The translations under genes were made by a program, and so were the position numbers. A stretch of DNA of 64,000 nt from Rhizobium sp. 18055 (GTDB lineage Bacteria > Pseudomonadota > Alphaproteobacteria > Rhizobiales > Rhizobiaceae): contig NZ_CACSKD010000003.1 of assembly GCF_902706285.1 (NCBI RefSeq), positions 1-64,000 on the forward strand. Reading direction: 5' to 3'. Below are positions 17,336-25,924 of the stretch, in pieces. The stretch's first letter is position 1, and the number at the start of each line of letters is the position of its first letter. The notes under the pieces were generated by a model. It searched no databases, was not told where the DNA came from, and worked only from the letters and a program-made list of their open reading frames with translations.

Positions 17336-17908
17336 TCAGTTGCGGGCGATGATTTCCTTGCCTTCGATCTTCATCGCCACGCCGAGCGAGCCGGTCGAGC
17401 GGCGCACCAGGAAGCGCGGACGGCGGTTGGCGAAGTAGGAGTGGCGGCGGCGGGGCTTCAGGTGGCTGGTGCGCAGCTCGCCGAGATGTTCTTCCAGCGG
17501 GCGGGCAACGCCATCGGCCTCGACCATCAGCATCGGAATGCGGAAGGCTTCCGACCAGCCGCGCCAATCGGCGGCGATGTCGGAAAGATCATGCGCCACC
17601 AGCAGCGGCACACAGAGATCGGGATCTTCGTGGTGCAGCTCGAGCGTTACGGTCACTTCGCCATTGCCATGGTCGATGGCGCGGGCGGCGACGCCCTTGA
17701 ATGCGCGCTTCGGCAGGGCGATGGAGAGTGGCAGGCCGCTCGAAGGCAGGATCTTGCGGAGAATGGCGCCGCGTTCGTCGATCGTTATGCTGACGTCACT
17801 TGTGGAGTCGTGGATGGCGTAGCTGACCTGCTGCGGAAAGCGTGACGGATCGAGACGCAGTGTCGCTCCAGCCCATGCGGGCTTCATAACGGTGTTGGTC
17901 ATGTTCAT
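17336..17908 (-). CDS. DUF6101 family protein (tentative)
   Basis: A 190-residue protein of unknown function, without signal peptide or membrane segment. The start at 17908 (MNMTNTVMKPAWAGATLRLDPSRFPQQVSY) was chosen because the upstream extension to 18100 has no protein-like character. The C-terminal part is rich in basic residues (LKPRRRHSYFANRRPRFLVRRS). From memory this matches the rhizobial family listed as DUF6101; I am not certain of the number. The family is conserved in Rhizobiales, often as a single gene. Confidence 0.7.
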   Translation of the reverse strand: MNMTNTVMKPAWAGATLRLDPSRFPQQVSYAIHDSTSDVSITIDERGAILRKILPSSGLPLSIALPKRAFKGVAARAIDHGNGEVTVTLELHHEDPDLCVPLLVAHDLSDIAADWRGWSEAFRIPMLMVEADGVARPLEEHLGELRTSHLKPRRRHSYFANRRPRFLVRRSTGSLGVAMKIEGKEIIARN

Positions 17909-18201
17909 TTCTACCCTTGTCTTACCTGAGAGCCGGTTTCCGGTCTTCTCCTCGGGACTTCTCGTCCTCTGTGGCTGACAATAGGCGGCGGCTGTTCCGG
18001 ACAGCTTAAAAATCGCGGTTAAGAAAACTTTGCCTCCGCTGATGGTTATCAAAACCGATCGTGGCAAGGTTTCCGAGGAGTGAACGAGGAGGTGTGCCAA
18101 CCCGTAACAGCGGGCGGGTAAGTCTCGGGTAAGCTTTTCATAGCAAAATGGGCCAGAACCAGTCTGTCCTTATTCTAAGACTTTGCCGGAAAAGAACGCT
18201 C

Positions 18202-20946
18202 ATGATCTCCGCTTCGTTGGCCTACAATATATTGACGAACGATATGCAGAAGAGCCTCGACCGCGTCGCATCGCAGTCGACGGTGAAGCGCGAAGCTCAG
18301 TATTACGAAGATAATATCAATAAAGTCAAAGACATAGACGACTTTCTCGGCAACTATAAACTCTACAGCTATGCGATGAAGTCCTATGGTCTTGAGGACA
18401 TGACCTACGCCAAGGCGTTCATGAAGAAGGTCCTCGAGAGCGACTTGACCGATCCGGAAAGCTTTGCAAACAAGCTGTCGGACACGCGCTACAAGGATTT
18501 CGCATCGGCCTTCAACTTCGGAACGACGGCGACGGACGCGCAAAGTGACACGCAGGAAGACGATCTTCTCGGTCTCTACACGCAGTCCTATGCCGACGAA
18601 GGCACGAAAGCGACGACCGAAACGAACTATTACAGCACAGCGATCGACAAGGTGCAGACCGTCAGCGGTATCACCGGAAATACTCGCTTGCGGACATATG
18701 TGCTGGGCGCTTTTGACATCGATCCGACCTATGTCTCGTCCAGTTTCCTCAGCCAGGTTCTGACCAGCGACATCAACGATCCGACCAGTTTCGTCAATGT
18801 CAACGGCAACGCCAAATACAAGGCGCTCGCCGCCCAGTTCAGTTTCAATGCCGATGGCACGGTCAATGGCGCCGCGCAGACCGCGACACAGAAGAATGCC
18901 GTGATGGAACAGTACAACCTGACTGTTCCCTCGATCGTCACTCCGAAGGCCGCCGAATACAACAAGGCCTATTTCCAGGCGAACATCGGCAATGTCACCG
19001 ATGTCGATGGCCTGATCGCCGACAAGCGGCTGACCTCCTATATCAAGTCCGCATTCAGCATGGGTGCTGATTTCAGCGACGCCGCCCTGAAGAAAGTGCT
19101 GACCGATTCCAGCTATGCGACATCGCTCGACTACGGGTCCGTGAAGGCCGCGTTCAATTTCAACGCCGATGGCACGATCGATACCTCCAAGGCATCCTAT
19201 GTCGCCCAGACGTCCACCCAGATGGGTTCGATGGCATCGACGGCCGATGGCCTGGCAAGCGCCTATAACGCAAAGATCACCGGCATCCAGACCGTTGACG
19301 ACCTGATTGCAGATCCGAAGATGACGGCCTTCATCAAGAACGCCTACGGCATGTCGTCGACGTTGAGCGACGCCGACCTCAAAAGTGTCCTGACAGATCC
19401 CACCTACGCCACCATGCTCGGCTACGAGACGGTCAACGCGTCCTTCAACTTCCAGGCAGACGGCACCGTCTCCTCGGGTGCCAGCGCGCAGACCAGCACC
19501 CAGATCCGTCAGATCGGCGACAACGCCGCCGACAATCTCACCTATTTCCAGAACAAGATCGGCACGCTCTCCAGTGTCGATGCTCTGATCGCCGATCCGA
19601 AGATGACGGATTTCCTGAAGGCAACCTATGCCATACCAGGCAATACGAGCGATGCAGATCTGAAAAGCATCCTGACCGATCCAGCTTTTGCAGCCTCCGC
19701 CGGCTTCAGCAATGCCAATGCCGCCTTCAGCTTTGCCGCCGATGGATCAGCCTCTGCTGCCTCAGGCCCGCAAAGCACACTGCAGACGAACAATGTCAGC
19801 ACGCTCTACACCGCACATTACGCCGATGACCAGCAGACCGCGATCGATGAGGCCGTGGCCAACTACAAGACGCGCCTGACCGACGGAAACGTCGACAACA
19901 TCACCGATCTCCTGCGCTCCAACGCGACAGCCGATACCGACAGGTCCAATGACAGCCTGCCGGACCCATACCAGGTCGCGCTCCGCGCCTATGGCCTGAC
20001 GGAGCAGGATATGCCGCGCTCGACAATGCGCAAGCTGCTGGCGAGCGATCCCTACGATCCAGAGGGTTATGTCGCCTCGTTCAAGGATGAGCGCATCACC
20101 AACCTGGCGCGTTCCTTCAACTTCGATTCCGACGGCGAGGCGACCTCCGAGATACAGGCGCTGCCGACGGCGGTCATCGCCAAATATGCAACGACCTACA
20201 GTTCCCTCGCCACCCTGGGAATGGCCGCCGGTGCCGTCAGAGACAAGGCATCCAAGGATGCCAAGACTGATGTCGATGACTTTGCAACGGCCATGGCCGA
20301 CGTCAAGTCTCTCGATGATTTCCTGTCGAACGACAAGCTGACCAGTTTCGTCCTGAAGGCCAATAGCCTCGATCCGAAGGACTACGACGAAGCGACATTG
20401 CGCAAGATATTCACCTCCGATCCGACGGATACCCGCAGCTATCTGAACGCGACGGCTCCAACGGTGTTCAAGAACATCGTTGCCGACTTCAACTTCGATA
20501 TGGCAGGCGATCTCACACGATCGAAGATCGGTGCCATCCAGAACGTCGGCGCCCAAGACCGGACGCAGCAGAGCTACCTGCAGATGACGCTGGAAACCCA
20601 GCAGGGCGAGACCAATGACGGCGTCCGTTTGGCGCTCTACTTTGCCCGCAAGGCGCCAAGCGTCACCTCGATCTACACGCTGATCGGCGATCAGGCGCTG
20701 TTCCAGGTGATCACGACGACCTACAGCCTGCCGACCAGCATGTCGAACATGGACGTCGACAAGCAGGCCGACCTGTTGAAGAAGTTCATCGACGTGACCG
20801 ATTTCCAGGATCCGAAGAAGATCGACAAGCTGATGACGCGCTTCACGGCGATGTACGACCTGGCGAACAACACAACCACATCGCCGGCGCTCAGTATCAT
20901 CCAGGCGTCCAACACCGCGCGTGCCAACAGCAACAGCAACAGATAA
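18202..20946 (+). CDS. Long DUF1217 repeat protein (flagellar-associated family)
   Basis: A 914-residue protein built of about eight imperfect modules of roughly 70-110 residues. Each has a pattern like V-DDLIADPKMTAFIKNAYG, then a D-A-L-K-VLTDP segment and a F-FNADG-type end. Modules start near nt 18325, 18649, 18985, 19288, 19567, 19888, 20296 and 20650. DUF1217 proteins in rhizobia are typically shorter and are encoded inside flagellar clusters; their role is unproven. There is no signal peptide; the start MISASLAYNILTNDMQKSL resembles the rod-like N-terminus of axial flagellar proteins, which use a type III route. No flagellar genes are nearby. ATG at 18202 is the closest to the conserved N-terminus. 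Confidence 0.82.
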   Translation: MISASLAYNILTNDMQKSLDRVASQSTVKREAQYYEDNINKVKDIDDFLGNYKLYSYAMKSYGLEDMTYAKAFMKKVLESDLTDPESFANKLSDTRYKDFASAFNFGTTATDAQSDTQEDDLLGLYTQSYADEGTKATTETNYYSTAIDKVQTVSGITGNTRLRTYVLGAFDIDPTYVSSSFLSQVLTSDINDPTSFVNVNGNAKYKALAAQFSFNADGTVNGAAQTATQKNAVMEQYNLTVPSIVTPKAAEYNKAYFQANIGNVTDVDGLIADKRLTSYIKSAFSMGADFSDAALKKVLTDSSYATSLDYGSVKAAFNFNADGTIDTSKASYVAQTSTQMGSMASTADGLASAYNAKITGIQTVDDLIADPKMTAFIKNAYGMSSTLSDADLKSVLTDPTYATMLGYETVNASFNFQADGTVSSGASAQTSTQIRQIGDNAADNLTYFQNKIGTLSSVDALIADPKMTDFLKATYAIPGNTSDADLKSILTDPAFAASAGFSNANAAFSFAADGSASAASGPQSTLQTNNVSTLYTAHYADDQQTAIDEAVANYKTRLTDGNVDNITDLLRSNATADTDRSNDSLPDPYQVALRAYGLTEQDMPRSTMRKLLASDPYDPEGYVASFKDERITNLARSFNFDSDGEATSEIQALPTAVIAKYATTYSSLATLGMAAGAVRDKASKDAKTDVDDFATAMADVKSLDDFLSNDKLTSFVLKANSLDPKDYDEATLRKIFTSDPTDTRSYLNATAPTVFKNIVADFNFDMAGDLTRSKIGAIQNVGAQDRTQQSYLQMTLETQQGETNDGVRLALYFARKAPSVTSIYTLIGDQALFQVITTTYSLPTSMSNMDVDKQADLLKKFIDVTDFQDPKKIDKLMTRFTAMYDLANNTTTSPALSIIQASNTARANSNSNR

Positions 20947-21039
20947 TGGGCGCCTGAAGTCGAAACGCTCCGGCGTGCAACCAAAGCACGCCGCTTGGGC
21001 GCTCGGCAGGTACGACCGGCAATACCCGACGCCGATCGA

Positions 21040-22488
21040 TCAATCGACGCTGACGACCTTGCCGGGGTTCATGATCCCGGCCGGATCGAAGGCATGCTTT
21101 ATGCGCCGCATCAGGTCGATCTCGATTGCCGGGCGGATCGCCGCCAGTTCGTCGCGCTTCAACTGGCCGATGCCGTGTTCTGCCGAGATCGAGCCGCCAT
21201 GCGCCAGAACCAGCCCGTGAACGATGACGTTCATCTCGTGCCAGCGGGCCACGAACGCCTGCTTGTCGGCACCGATGGGCTGGGAGATGTTGTAGTGGAT
21301 ATTGCCGTCGCCCATATGGCCGAAGGCGCAGATGCGCGCACCCGGCATCGCCGCCATGACCGCCCGCTCGGCCTCGTGCATGAACTGCGGCACCGTCGAG
21401 ACAGGCACCGAGACGTCATGCTTGATTGACCCGCCTTCCGGCTTCTGCGCTTCCGACATGCTCTCGCGCATGTGCCAGAGCGCCGTCTGCTGCGCCACCG
21501 ACGAGGCGATCACCGCATCCTGCACCAAGCCCTGCTCGAACCCCTGTTCCAGCACCGCCGTCATCATCCGCTCCGCGGTTTCGGCCGAGTCCGAAGTGGA
21601 GATGTCGATCAGCACGTACCAGGCATGCGCCGTCTCCAGCGGATCGCGCACCCCGTCGATATTGCGGGCGGTGATCTCGACGCCGAAGCGCGGCATCAGC
21701 TCGAAGCCGGTCAGCGATGTGCCGCACAGGCTGGAGGCAAGATTGAACAGCGACAGCGCATCCTCGACCGAGTTGAGCCCGGCAAACGCCACCTGCTTGC
21801 CGAGCGGCTGCGGAAACAGCTTGAGCACCGCGCCGGTGATGATCCCGAGCGTGCCTTCGGCGCCGATGAACAGGTCGCGCAGATCGTAGCCGGTATTGTC
21901 CTTCTTCAGCCGGCGCAGACCGTCCCAGATCTCGCCGGTCGGCAGCACCACCTCGAGCCCGAGGCAGAGCTGGCGCATGTTGCCGTAGGCGAGAACCGCA
22001 GTGCCACCGGCATTGGTCGACAGGTTGCCGCCGATCCGGCACGACCCTTCCGAGCCGAGCGACAGCGGAAACAGCCGGCCATGCGCTTCGGCCGCCTTCT
22101 GCACCTCGGCCAGGATCGCCCCGCCATCGGCCACCAGCACGTTGGCAACGGGATCGACGTCGCGGACCTTGTTCATCCGCTCTAGCGACAGGATGATGTC
22201 GGATTTCCCCTCGCGCGGTGTCTGGCCGCCGACCAACCCGGTATTGCCGGTCTGCGGCACGACGGCAGTGCCGGTCTCGCTGGCAAGCTTCATGATCGCG
22301 GACACTTCCTGCACATTGGCAGGCTTCAGCAGCATCGGCGAGGCGCCACGATAGAGGCCACGGTTCTCGATCAGGTGCGGCGCCAGATCGGCTTCTCCGC
22401 GCAAGGCATATTTGTCGCCGACGATGGCTGCAAAACGGTCGAGTAGGTCAGGTGAAACGCTGCTCATCGGGCTTTTGTCCTCTGTCAT
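21040..22488 (-). CDS. FAD-binding oxidoreductase (D-2-hydroxyacid/D-2-hydroxyglutarate dehydrogenase-like)
   Basis: A 482-residue flavoenzyme of the FAD_binding_4/FAD-oxidase_C family. The FAD-binding part includes VVPQTGNTGLVGGQTPREG (about 76-94), SLGSEGSCRIGGNLSTNAGG and FIGAEGTLGIITG. The C-terminal half carries GHMGDGNIHYNI and SAEHGIGQLKRDEL, conserved residues of D-lactate and D-2-hydroxyglutarate dehydrogenases. The exact substrate is not readable. The start at 22488 overlaps the tsaC stop by four bases (ATGA), indicating translational coupling and supporting this start over the ATG seven codons later. Confidence 0.9.
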   Translation of the reverse strand: MTEDKSPMSSVSPDLLDRFAAIVGDKYALRGEADLAPHLIENRGLYRGASPMLLKPANVQEVSAIMKLASETGTAVVPQTGNTGLVGGQTPREGKSDIILSLERMNKVRDVDPVANVLVADGGAILAEVQKAAEAHGRLFPLSLGSEGSCRIGGNLSTNAGGTAVLAYGNMRQLCLGLEVVLPTGEIWDGLRRLKKDNTGYDLRDLFIGAEGTLGIITGAVLKLFPQPLGKQVAFAGLNSVEDALSLFNLASSLCGTSLTGFELMPRFGVEITARNIDGVRDPLETAHAWYVLIDISTSDSAETAERMMTAVLEQGFEQGLVQDAVIASSVAQQTALWHMRESMSEAQKPEGGSIKHDVSVPVSTVPQFMHEAERAVMAAMPGARICAFGHMGDGNIHYNISQPIGADKQAFVARWHEMNVIVHGLVLAHGGSISAEHGIGQLKRDELAAIRPAIEIDLMRRIKHAFDPAGIMNPGKVVSVD

Positions 22489-23459
22489 TCCCGCGGCGCT
22501 GCGGCGCGCCGCAGCCGGTCGTTGATGGCTTCGCCGAGACCCTCGTCGGGAATGGCGGTAAAGGCGATGGTCGCAGCACCGCTGGCATCGGCCCGCTTCA
22601 TGTAATCGAACAGATTGGTTGCCGCTTCGGCAAGATCGCCGTTCGGGCTGAGATTGAGCACGATCCGTGCCGTCTCCGAACCGACGACAGGCGAGGCGCC
22701 GAAGGCGATCAACGCCTCCCGGTCCCCGACGTCAACGGCGTCCAGCCGAACGGCTGCACCGGGCGCATAATGCGAGGCCAGCATGCCCGGCGCCTCGATG
22801 GCAGCCGATGCCGTCTTCGAGCGCATCAGTCTCTGGCCGCTGACGCGTTCGATCTCAGAGGCGGGCAGCCCGCCCGGGCGCAGCAGCCTGATCTTGCCGT
22901 TCTCGACCTTGACGATGGTGGACTCGACGCCGACATCGCTGGCACCGGCATCGAGGATAAGTTTGATCTTGCCGCCGAGATCGGCCTCGACATGGGCAGC
23001 GCTGGTGGCGCTGATCTTGCCCGATGTATTGGCGCTGGGCGCTGCCAGCGGGTGACCGAACGCACGGATCAGTTCGCCGGCAAATCCCTTCGGCACGCGA
23101 ATGCCGACGGTGTCGAGACCGGCCGTTGCCAGCGCATGAATGCCGCTTTCGGTCTTCAGCGGCACCACGATCGTCAGCGGACCCGGCCAGAAGGCTTCCG
23201 CCAGCGCCCGCGATATCGGATCGAAATCGGCATAGTCCTCGGCCATCGCAAGGTCCGCCATGTGGCAGATCAGCGGATTGAATTGCGGCCGGCCCTTGGT
23301 CTCGTAGATCCGTGCGATCGCCGCCGGATTGGTGGCATCGGCGGCAAGGCCGTAGACGGTCTCGGTCGGGATGGCGATCGGCAGACCGTCGCCCAGCACC
23401 TTACTGGCAGCCTCGATTGCCTGCTGCTTGTTGGTTCTGATGTCGATGATCTCTGCCAT
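22485..23459 (-). CDS. tsaC: L-threonylcarbamoyladenylate synthase (Sua5/YwlC type)
   Basis: Makes threonylcarbamoyl-AMP from threonine, bicarbonate and ATP, the first step of the t6A37 tRNA modification. The 324-residue length is the long Sua5 form, with an N-terminal YrdC domain (about 1-200) and a C-terminal Sua5 domain. Visible hallmarks are AIPTETVYGLAADATNP, ETKGRPQFNPLICH (the K-x-R nucleotide-binding region), APSANTSGKISAT, and LLRPGG. In the C-terminal domain APGMLASHYAP is the conserved linker motif. It overlaps the downstream FAD-oxidase gene by four bases. Confidence 0.95.
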   Translation of the reverse strand: MAEIIDIRTNKQQAIEAASKVLGDGLPIAIPTETVYGLAADATNPAAIARIYETKGRPQFNPLICHMADLAMAEDYADFDPISRALAEAFWPGPLTIVVPLKTESGIHALATAGLDTVGIRVPKGFAGELIRAFGHPLAAPSANTSGKISATSAAHVEADLGGKIKLILDAGASDVGVESTIVKVENGKIRLLRPGGLPASEIERVSGQRLMRSKTASAAIEAPGMLASHYAPGAAVRLDAVDVGDREALIAFGASPVVGSETARIVLNLSPNGDLAEAATNLFDYMKRADASGAATIAFTAIPDEGLGEAINDRLRRAAAPRE

Positions 23460-23535
23460 GGTCTGCCCGGATATCCTGTCCGGCAGTCCTTATGCCTTCC
23501 CGGCGCCTCGATCAACATCGGAGCTTTCGGATTGC

Positions 23536-23581
23536 CCGATCGAAGCTCGTCTTTGATCCCGATCGAAGCTTGTCTTTGATC
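23536..23581. repeat. 23-bp tandem duplication with one mismatch
   Basis: A 23-bp unit beginning CCGATCGAAGCT occurs at 23536-23558 and again at 23559-23581, differing at one base (CTCG against CTTG). It lies in the 125-bp gap between tsaC and the upstream hypothetical gene, directly after that gene's stop. Confidence 0.85.
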
Positions 23582-23584
23582 CCA

Positions 23585-24193
23585 TCAGAGCTGGCGAATG
23601 ATTTCGCGCAGCTGCTCGTTGCGGGCCCCGAGCAACAGCACGTTGCGGATCGCCACCTGCGGATCGTCGGTGCGAAACAGCAGGCCGTTGCCACGGATAT
23701 TGCGATCGATCGTCATCTTCTCGGCCGTATGCTCGCCGGGCCGGATCGCCACCGCGAAGTACATCCTGGAATAGCGGACATCGATCTTCTCGAAGAAATT
23801 GTCGTTGTCGCTGATGTCGGCATAGAAATTGGCGATGTAGAAGGCCCAGCTGACGGCCTGATACTCGGCGAACTTGGTCCGCGCCGCCGTGACGTGGCAA
23901 TAGCCGAGATGCGGGCTGTCCGGCAGCGTGCGATGAAACACCATTTTCGGAAACTGGATGGTGCGGTGAAAGCCGTTGATATGCTGATGCGTCTTCTCGC
24001 CGGCTGTCTGCAGCTTGCGGCCGGTCTTCTCGGCCACTTCGTCATGGGTCAGATAGCGACGCTCGGCCGCCAGCCAGTGCGACTGGTGGCGGGTGATCTT
24101 GCCGGTGCGCAGGAATTCCGAATGCCGGGCGACAGGTTGCGCTGCCGGCTGGTCCATGTTCGCTTTGGCGTCGAAGTAACGAAGTTTCGCCAT
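23585..24193 (-). CDS. Conserved hypothetical protein (possibly DUF6656)
   Basis: A 202-residue soluble protein with no signal peptide or membrane segment. The ATG at 24193 (MAKLRYFDAKANMDQP) was preferred to the one at 24253. Aromatic-rich stretches such as EYQAVSWAFYIANFYADISDNDNFFEKIDVRYSRMYFAV suggest a folded domain. I do not recognise a motif with known function. From memory it may be the rhizobial family listed as DUF6656, which I cannot confirm. It is on the same strand as tsaC, 125 bp upstream. Confidence 0.7.
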   Translation of the reverse strand: MAKLRYFDAKANMDQPAAQPVARHSEFLRTGKITRHQSHWLAAERRYLTHDEVAEKTGRKLQTAGEKTHQHINGFHRTIQFPKMVFHRTLPDSPHLGYCHVTAARTKFAEYQAVSWAFYIANFYADISDNDNFFEKIDVRYSRMYFAVAIRPGEHTAEKMTIDRNIRGNGLLFRTDDPQVAIRNVLLLGARNEQLREIIRQL

Positions 24194-24253
24194 GGTCCCT
24201 GTTCCGCATGCTTGTCTGTTCGCGAAAGGATAGGCAAACATGCTTAACGTCAT

Positions 24254-24608
24254 GTTAACCAGCGGGGTGCGGCGCAGCGGGCGAAAACCTGTGGTGCAAA
24301 TTGTCGTAAACAGGATATCCTGATCGCGATCGGTGACCTGGCCCTCGCGGTGCCGAGGTTTCCGACCTGCCGCAGATGTCCATATACATTTGAAGCAGCG
24401 TCAGAATATGCGGTTGGCGGTTCTATCATGCAGTGTGTGCCCGGCTGTCGCCATTTTCGAAGCCGATGTCGCTTTGCAACCACGCGGCCAGCGTGGGCGG
24501 TGATTAAATGGAGTTTATGAGGAACATCTCCTGACGGAGAGGGAGCAGAGGCTCCCCGCGGTCTTCGCCTTGCAGCAAGCGGCGGCCCGACTAGACGAGG
24601 ATATGCAG
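24254..24608. other. Intergenic region and possible long leader of the gbcA-like gene
   Basis: No gene found in 355 bp between a divergent hypothetical gene and the Rieske oxygenase gene. Near the 3' end there is a short perfect hairpin, GGGAGC (24541-24546) / GCTCCC (24551-24556), about 50 nt before the start codon, and a GAGG at 24597-24600 that sets the start. No recognised riboswitch motif was seen. Confidence 0.4.
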
Positions 24609-25853
24609 ATGGATATTCGCAGCAACGTTTTACGCCAGCTCAAGAACCGCCGCGAGGGCTTCAGCCTCGAGCAGCCCTTCTATATCGACGAGGACTACTT
24701 CAAGCTCGATATGGAAACGATCTATTATCGCGACTGGCTGTTCATGGGCCATGATTGCGAACTGCCGAAGGCCGGTGCCTATTTCACCGTCCAGATCGGC
24801 CAGTATCCCGTCGTCATCGTCCGCGGCCGCGACAATGTCATCCGCGCCTTCCACAACAGCTGTCGCCATCGCGGCTCGCGCGTCTGCACCAAGGATCACG
24901 GCTCTTCCGTCCGTCTCGTCTGCCCCTATCACCAGTGGGCCTACGATCTCGACGGCAAGCTCGCCTTCGCCCGCCACATGGGCGATGATTTCGACAAGAC
25001 CGATTTCGGCCTGAAGCCTGTCCACTGCGAAAGCTTCGCGGGCTATATCTTCATCTGTCTTGCCGACAAGGCGCCGGATTTCCAGCCGGTTCGCGACATG
25101 GTCGCGCCCTACATGATGCCGCATCACCTGAAGGACGCCAAGATCGCCTTCGAGAGCACCATCGTGGAGAAGGGCAACTGGAAGCTCGTCTGGGAAAACA
25201 ACCGCGAGTGCTACCACTGCGCCGCCAACCACCCGGAACTCTGCCGCACCTACCCGGAGGCGCCGAGCGTCACCGGCACCGATGGCGGTGCCGACGATCC
25301 AGAGATCGCAGGCCACTGGGCGCGCTGCGAAGATGCCGGCCTGCCGAGCAAGTTCCAGATCTCGCCGGATGGCCAGTTCCGCGCCGCCCGCATGCCGCTG
25401 ATCGAGGATGCCGAGAGCTACACCATGTCCGGCCGCCGCGCCGTCGCCCGTCCGCTGTCGGACGACGTGACGATCGACCGGATCGGCACCATGCTGCTGT
25501 TCCACTATCCCACCACCTGGAACCACATTCTCGGCGACCACGCGATCTCTTTCCGCGTCCTGCCGCTCAGCGCCAACGAGACCCAGGTGACCACCAAGTG
25601 GCTGGTCCACAAGGATGCCGTCGAGGGCGTCGATTACAATCTCGATGAATTGACCCACGTCTGGACCGAGACCAACGATCAGGACCGCCGGATCGTCGAG
25701 GAAAACGCCTTCGGCATCCATTCGCCGGCCTATGAGCCCGGTCCCTATTCGATGCTGCACGAAGGCGGCGTCATGCAGTTCCTCGAATGGTACTCGATGT
25801 TCATGGTCAACCGCCTGCAGGGCGATCAGGCCAAGCTTTCCGTCGTCGCCTGA
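24609..25853 (+). CDS. gbcA: Rieske non-heme iron oxygenase alpha subunit, glycine-betaine demethylase (GbcA) type
   Basis: A 414-residue aromatic-ring-hydroxylating-type oxygenase. The Rieske [2Fe-2S] site is C85-x-H87-x17-C105-x2-H108 in CRHRGSRVCTK and CPYHQWAYDL. The mononuclear iron site includes His203 and His208 in ENNRECYHCAANHPEL. The EGVDYNLDELTHVWTETNDQD region and overall similarity, as I remember them, point to GbcA, which demethylates glycine betaine to dimethylglycine with the reductase GbcB. No reductase is adjacent, so the partner would have to be encoded elsewhere. ATG at 24609 was chosen because GAGGA lies 7 nt upstream; ATG at 24603 is too close to it. It ends at a strong terminator. 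Confidence 0.85.
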   Translation: MDIRSNVLRQLKNRREGFSLEQPFYIDEDYFKLDMETIYYRDWLFMGHDCELPKAGAYFTVQIGQYPVVIVRGRDNVIRAFHNSCRHRGSRVCTKDHGSSVRLVCPYHQWAYDLDGKLAFARHMGDDFDKTDFGLKPVHCESFAGYIFICLADKAPDFQPVRDMVAPYMMPHHLKDAKIAFESTIVEKGNWKLVWENNRECYHCAANHPELCRTYPEAPSVTGTDGGADDPEIAGHWARCEDAGLPSKFQISPDGQFRAARMPLIEDAESYTMSGRRAVARPLSDDVTIDRIGTMLLFHYPTTWNHILGDHAISFRVLPLSANETQVTTKWLVHKDAVEGVDYNLDELTHVWTETNDQDRRIVEENAFGIHSPAYEPGPYSMLHEGGVMQFLEWYSMFMVNRLQGDQAKLSVVA

Positions 25854-25873
25854 GATCGACGCACACAATTGGA

Positions 25874-25912
25874 AACGGCCCCGTGCTTCAGTGAAGCCGG
25901 GGCCGTTCTCGT
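25874..25912. terminator. Terminator between gbcA-like and GH25 genes
   Basis: A perfect 10-bp stem AACGGCCCCG (25874-25883) / CGGGGCCGTT (25898-25907), with a further pairing GCTTC/GAAGC inside the loop, followed by a T-rich tail. It lies between convergent genes and could serve both. Confidence 0.85.
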
Positions 25913-25924
25913 TTTGGGAGGTGA

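Noticed and set aside
24254..24608. Possible riboswitch in the leader of the gbcA-like gene
   Set aside because: Only one short hairpin was found and no known aptamer core, so a riboswitch call is not supported.
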